From: Clostridiales bacterium
GTDB lineage: Bacteria; Bacillota; Clostridia; Christensenellales; Pumilibacteraceae
DNA length: 64,000 nt
Direction: 5' to 3'
Assembly: GCA_014799665.1 (NCBI GenBank)
Contig: JAAVHP010000027.1
Coordinates: 33,587-97,586, forward strand
The translations under genes and the position numbers were made by a program. Positions 63,996 to 64,000 of this stretch are shown here, in pieces. The notes under the pieces are model-generated. The model did not search any database. It worked only from the letters and a program-made list of their open reading frames with translations, and had not been told where the DNA came from. Each line of letters starts with the position of its first letter. Position 1 is the first letter of the stretch.

Positions 63996-64000
63996 GAAAA

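Overview
The window looks like a chromosomal segment of an uncultured, anaerobic, gut-associated Clostridia (Bacillota), roughly 50-55 % GC by eye. The evidence is a complete S10-spc-alpha ribosomal superoperon in Firmicutes order with a zinc-ribbon S14, a KOW protein between map and infA, group II ECF transporter genes with RibU, a radical-SAM activase of the anaerobic ribonucleotide reductase type, a type III glutamine synthetase, a bile-salt-hydrolase-type amidase and a starch-degrading lipoprotein. A CwlJ spore-cortex hydrolase followed by a GerQ-like protein, and a BclA-like collagen protein with its own glycosyltransferase, suggest a spore former. Finer placement is not possible from the sequence alone.

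Layout. 1-9.3 kb: tail of an unknown basic protein, a radical-SAM activase, a DegT-like protein, a zinc-ribbon protein, an FMN riboswitch controlling ribU, two small genes, then a glycosyltransferase/collagen-like operon. 9.4-20.2 kb, mostly minus strand: a 4-TM protein, purine salvage (AzgA-type permease, hpt), a dnaB-lipoprotein-pepF-DUF711-ACT group, and a bile salt hydrolase homologue. 20.4-22.7 kb: an M18 aminopeptidase and a small AT-rich island of an XRE regulator divergent from two Cys-rich proteins. 22.9-39.6 kb: the ribosomal superoperon on the minus strand, rpsJ to rplQ, led by a consensus promoter and ended by terminators. 40-49.7 kb: a GH13 lipoprotein, cwlJ/gerQ-like pair, alkyltransferase, DUF3737, Ca/Na antiporter, TatD-linked radical SAM protein, tatD and metG. 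49.7-64 kb: an ABC-FtsX exporter, a small Lys-rich protein, rbsK with a Na/Pi cotransporter, SIMPL protein, ecfA1-ecfA2-ecfT-truA-rsmF, and glutamine synthetase III behind a leader attenuator.

The most unusual content is intergenic. Several families of structured repeats recur, often placed exactly at gene ends. Family A is a fold-back element of about 128 bp (or 184-197 bp with a shared insert). All six full copies lie in the same orientation directly at the stop codon of the upstream gene, four of them inside the ribosomal superoperon. Their closing helices differ in sequence but stay self-complementary, which points to selection on structure. Family C is a hairpin plus tail of about 40 bp, with nine copies, five of them 8-15 nt before an intrinsic terminator. 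Family B has two copies with compensating changes, one of them sitting inside the variable helix of the FMN riboswitch. There is also a 284-bp three-armed element 5' of hpt, an 88-nt cloverleaf after the collagen-like gene, GGG-run (G-quadruplex-type) repeats and GTCATTC-type repeats. At least five genes have a -10 box exactly 6 nt before the ATG and no Shine-Dalgarno sequence, suggesting leaderless mRNAs.
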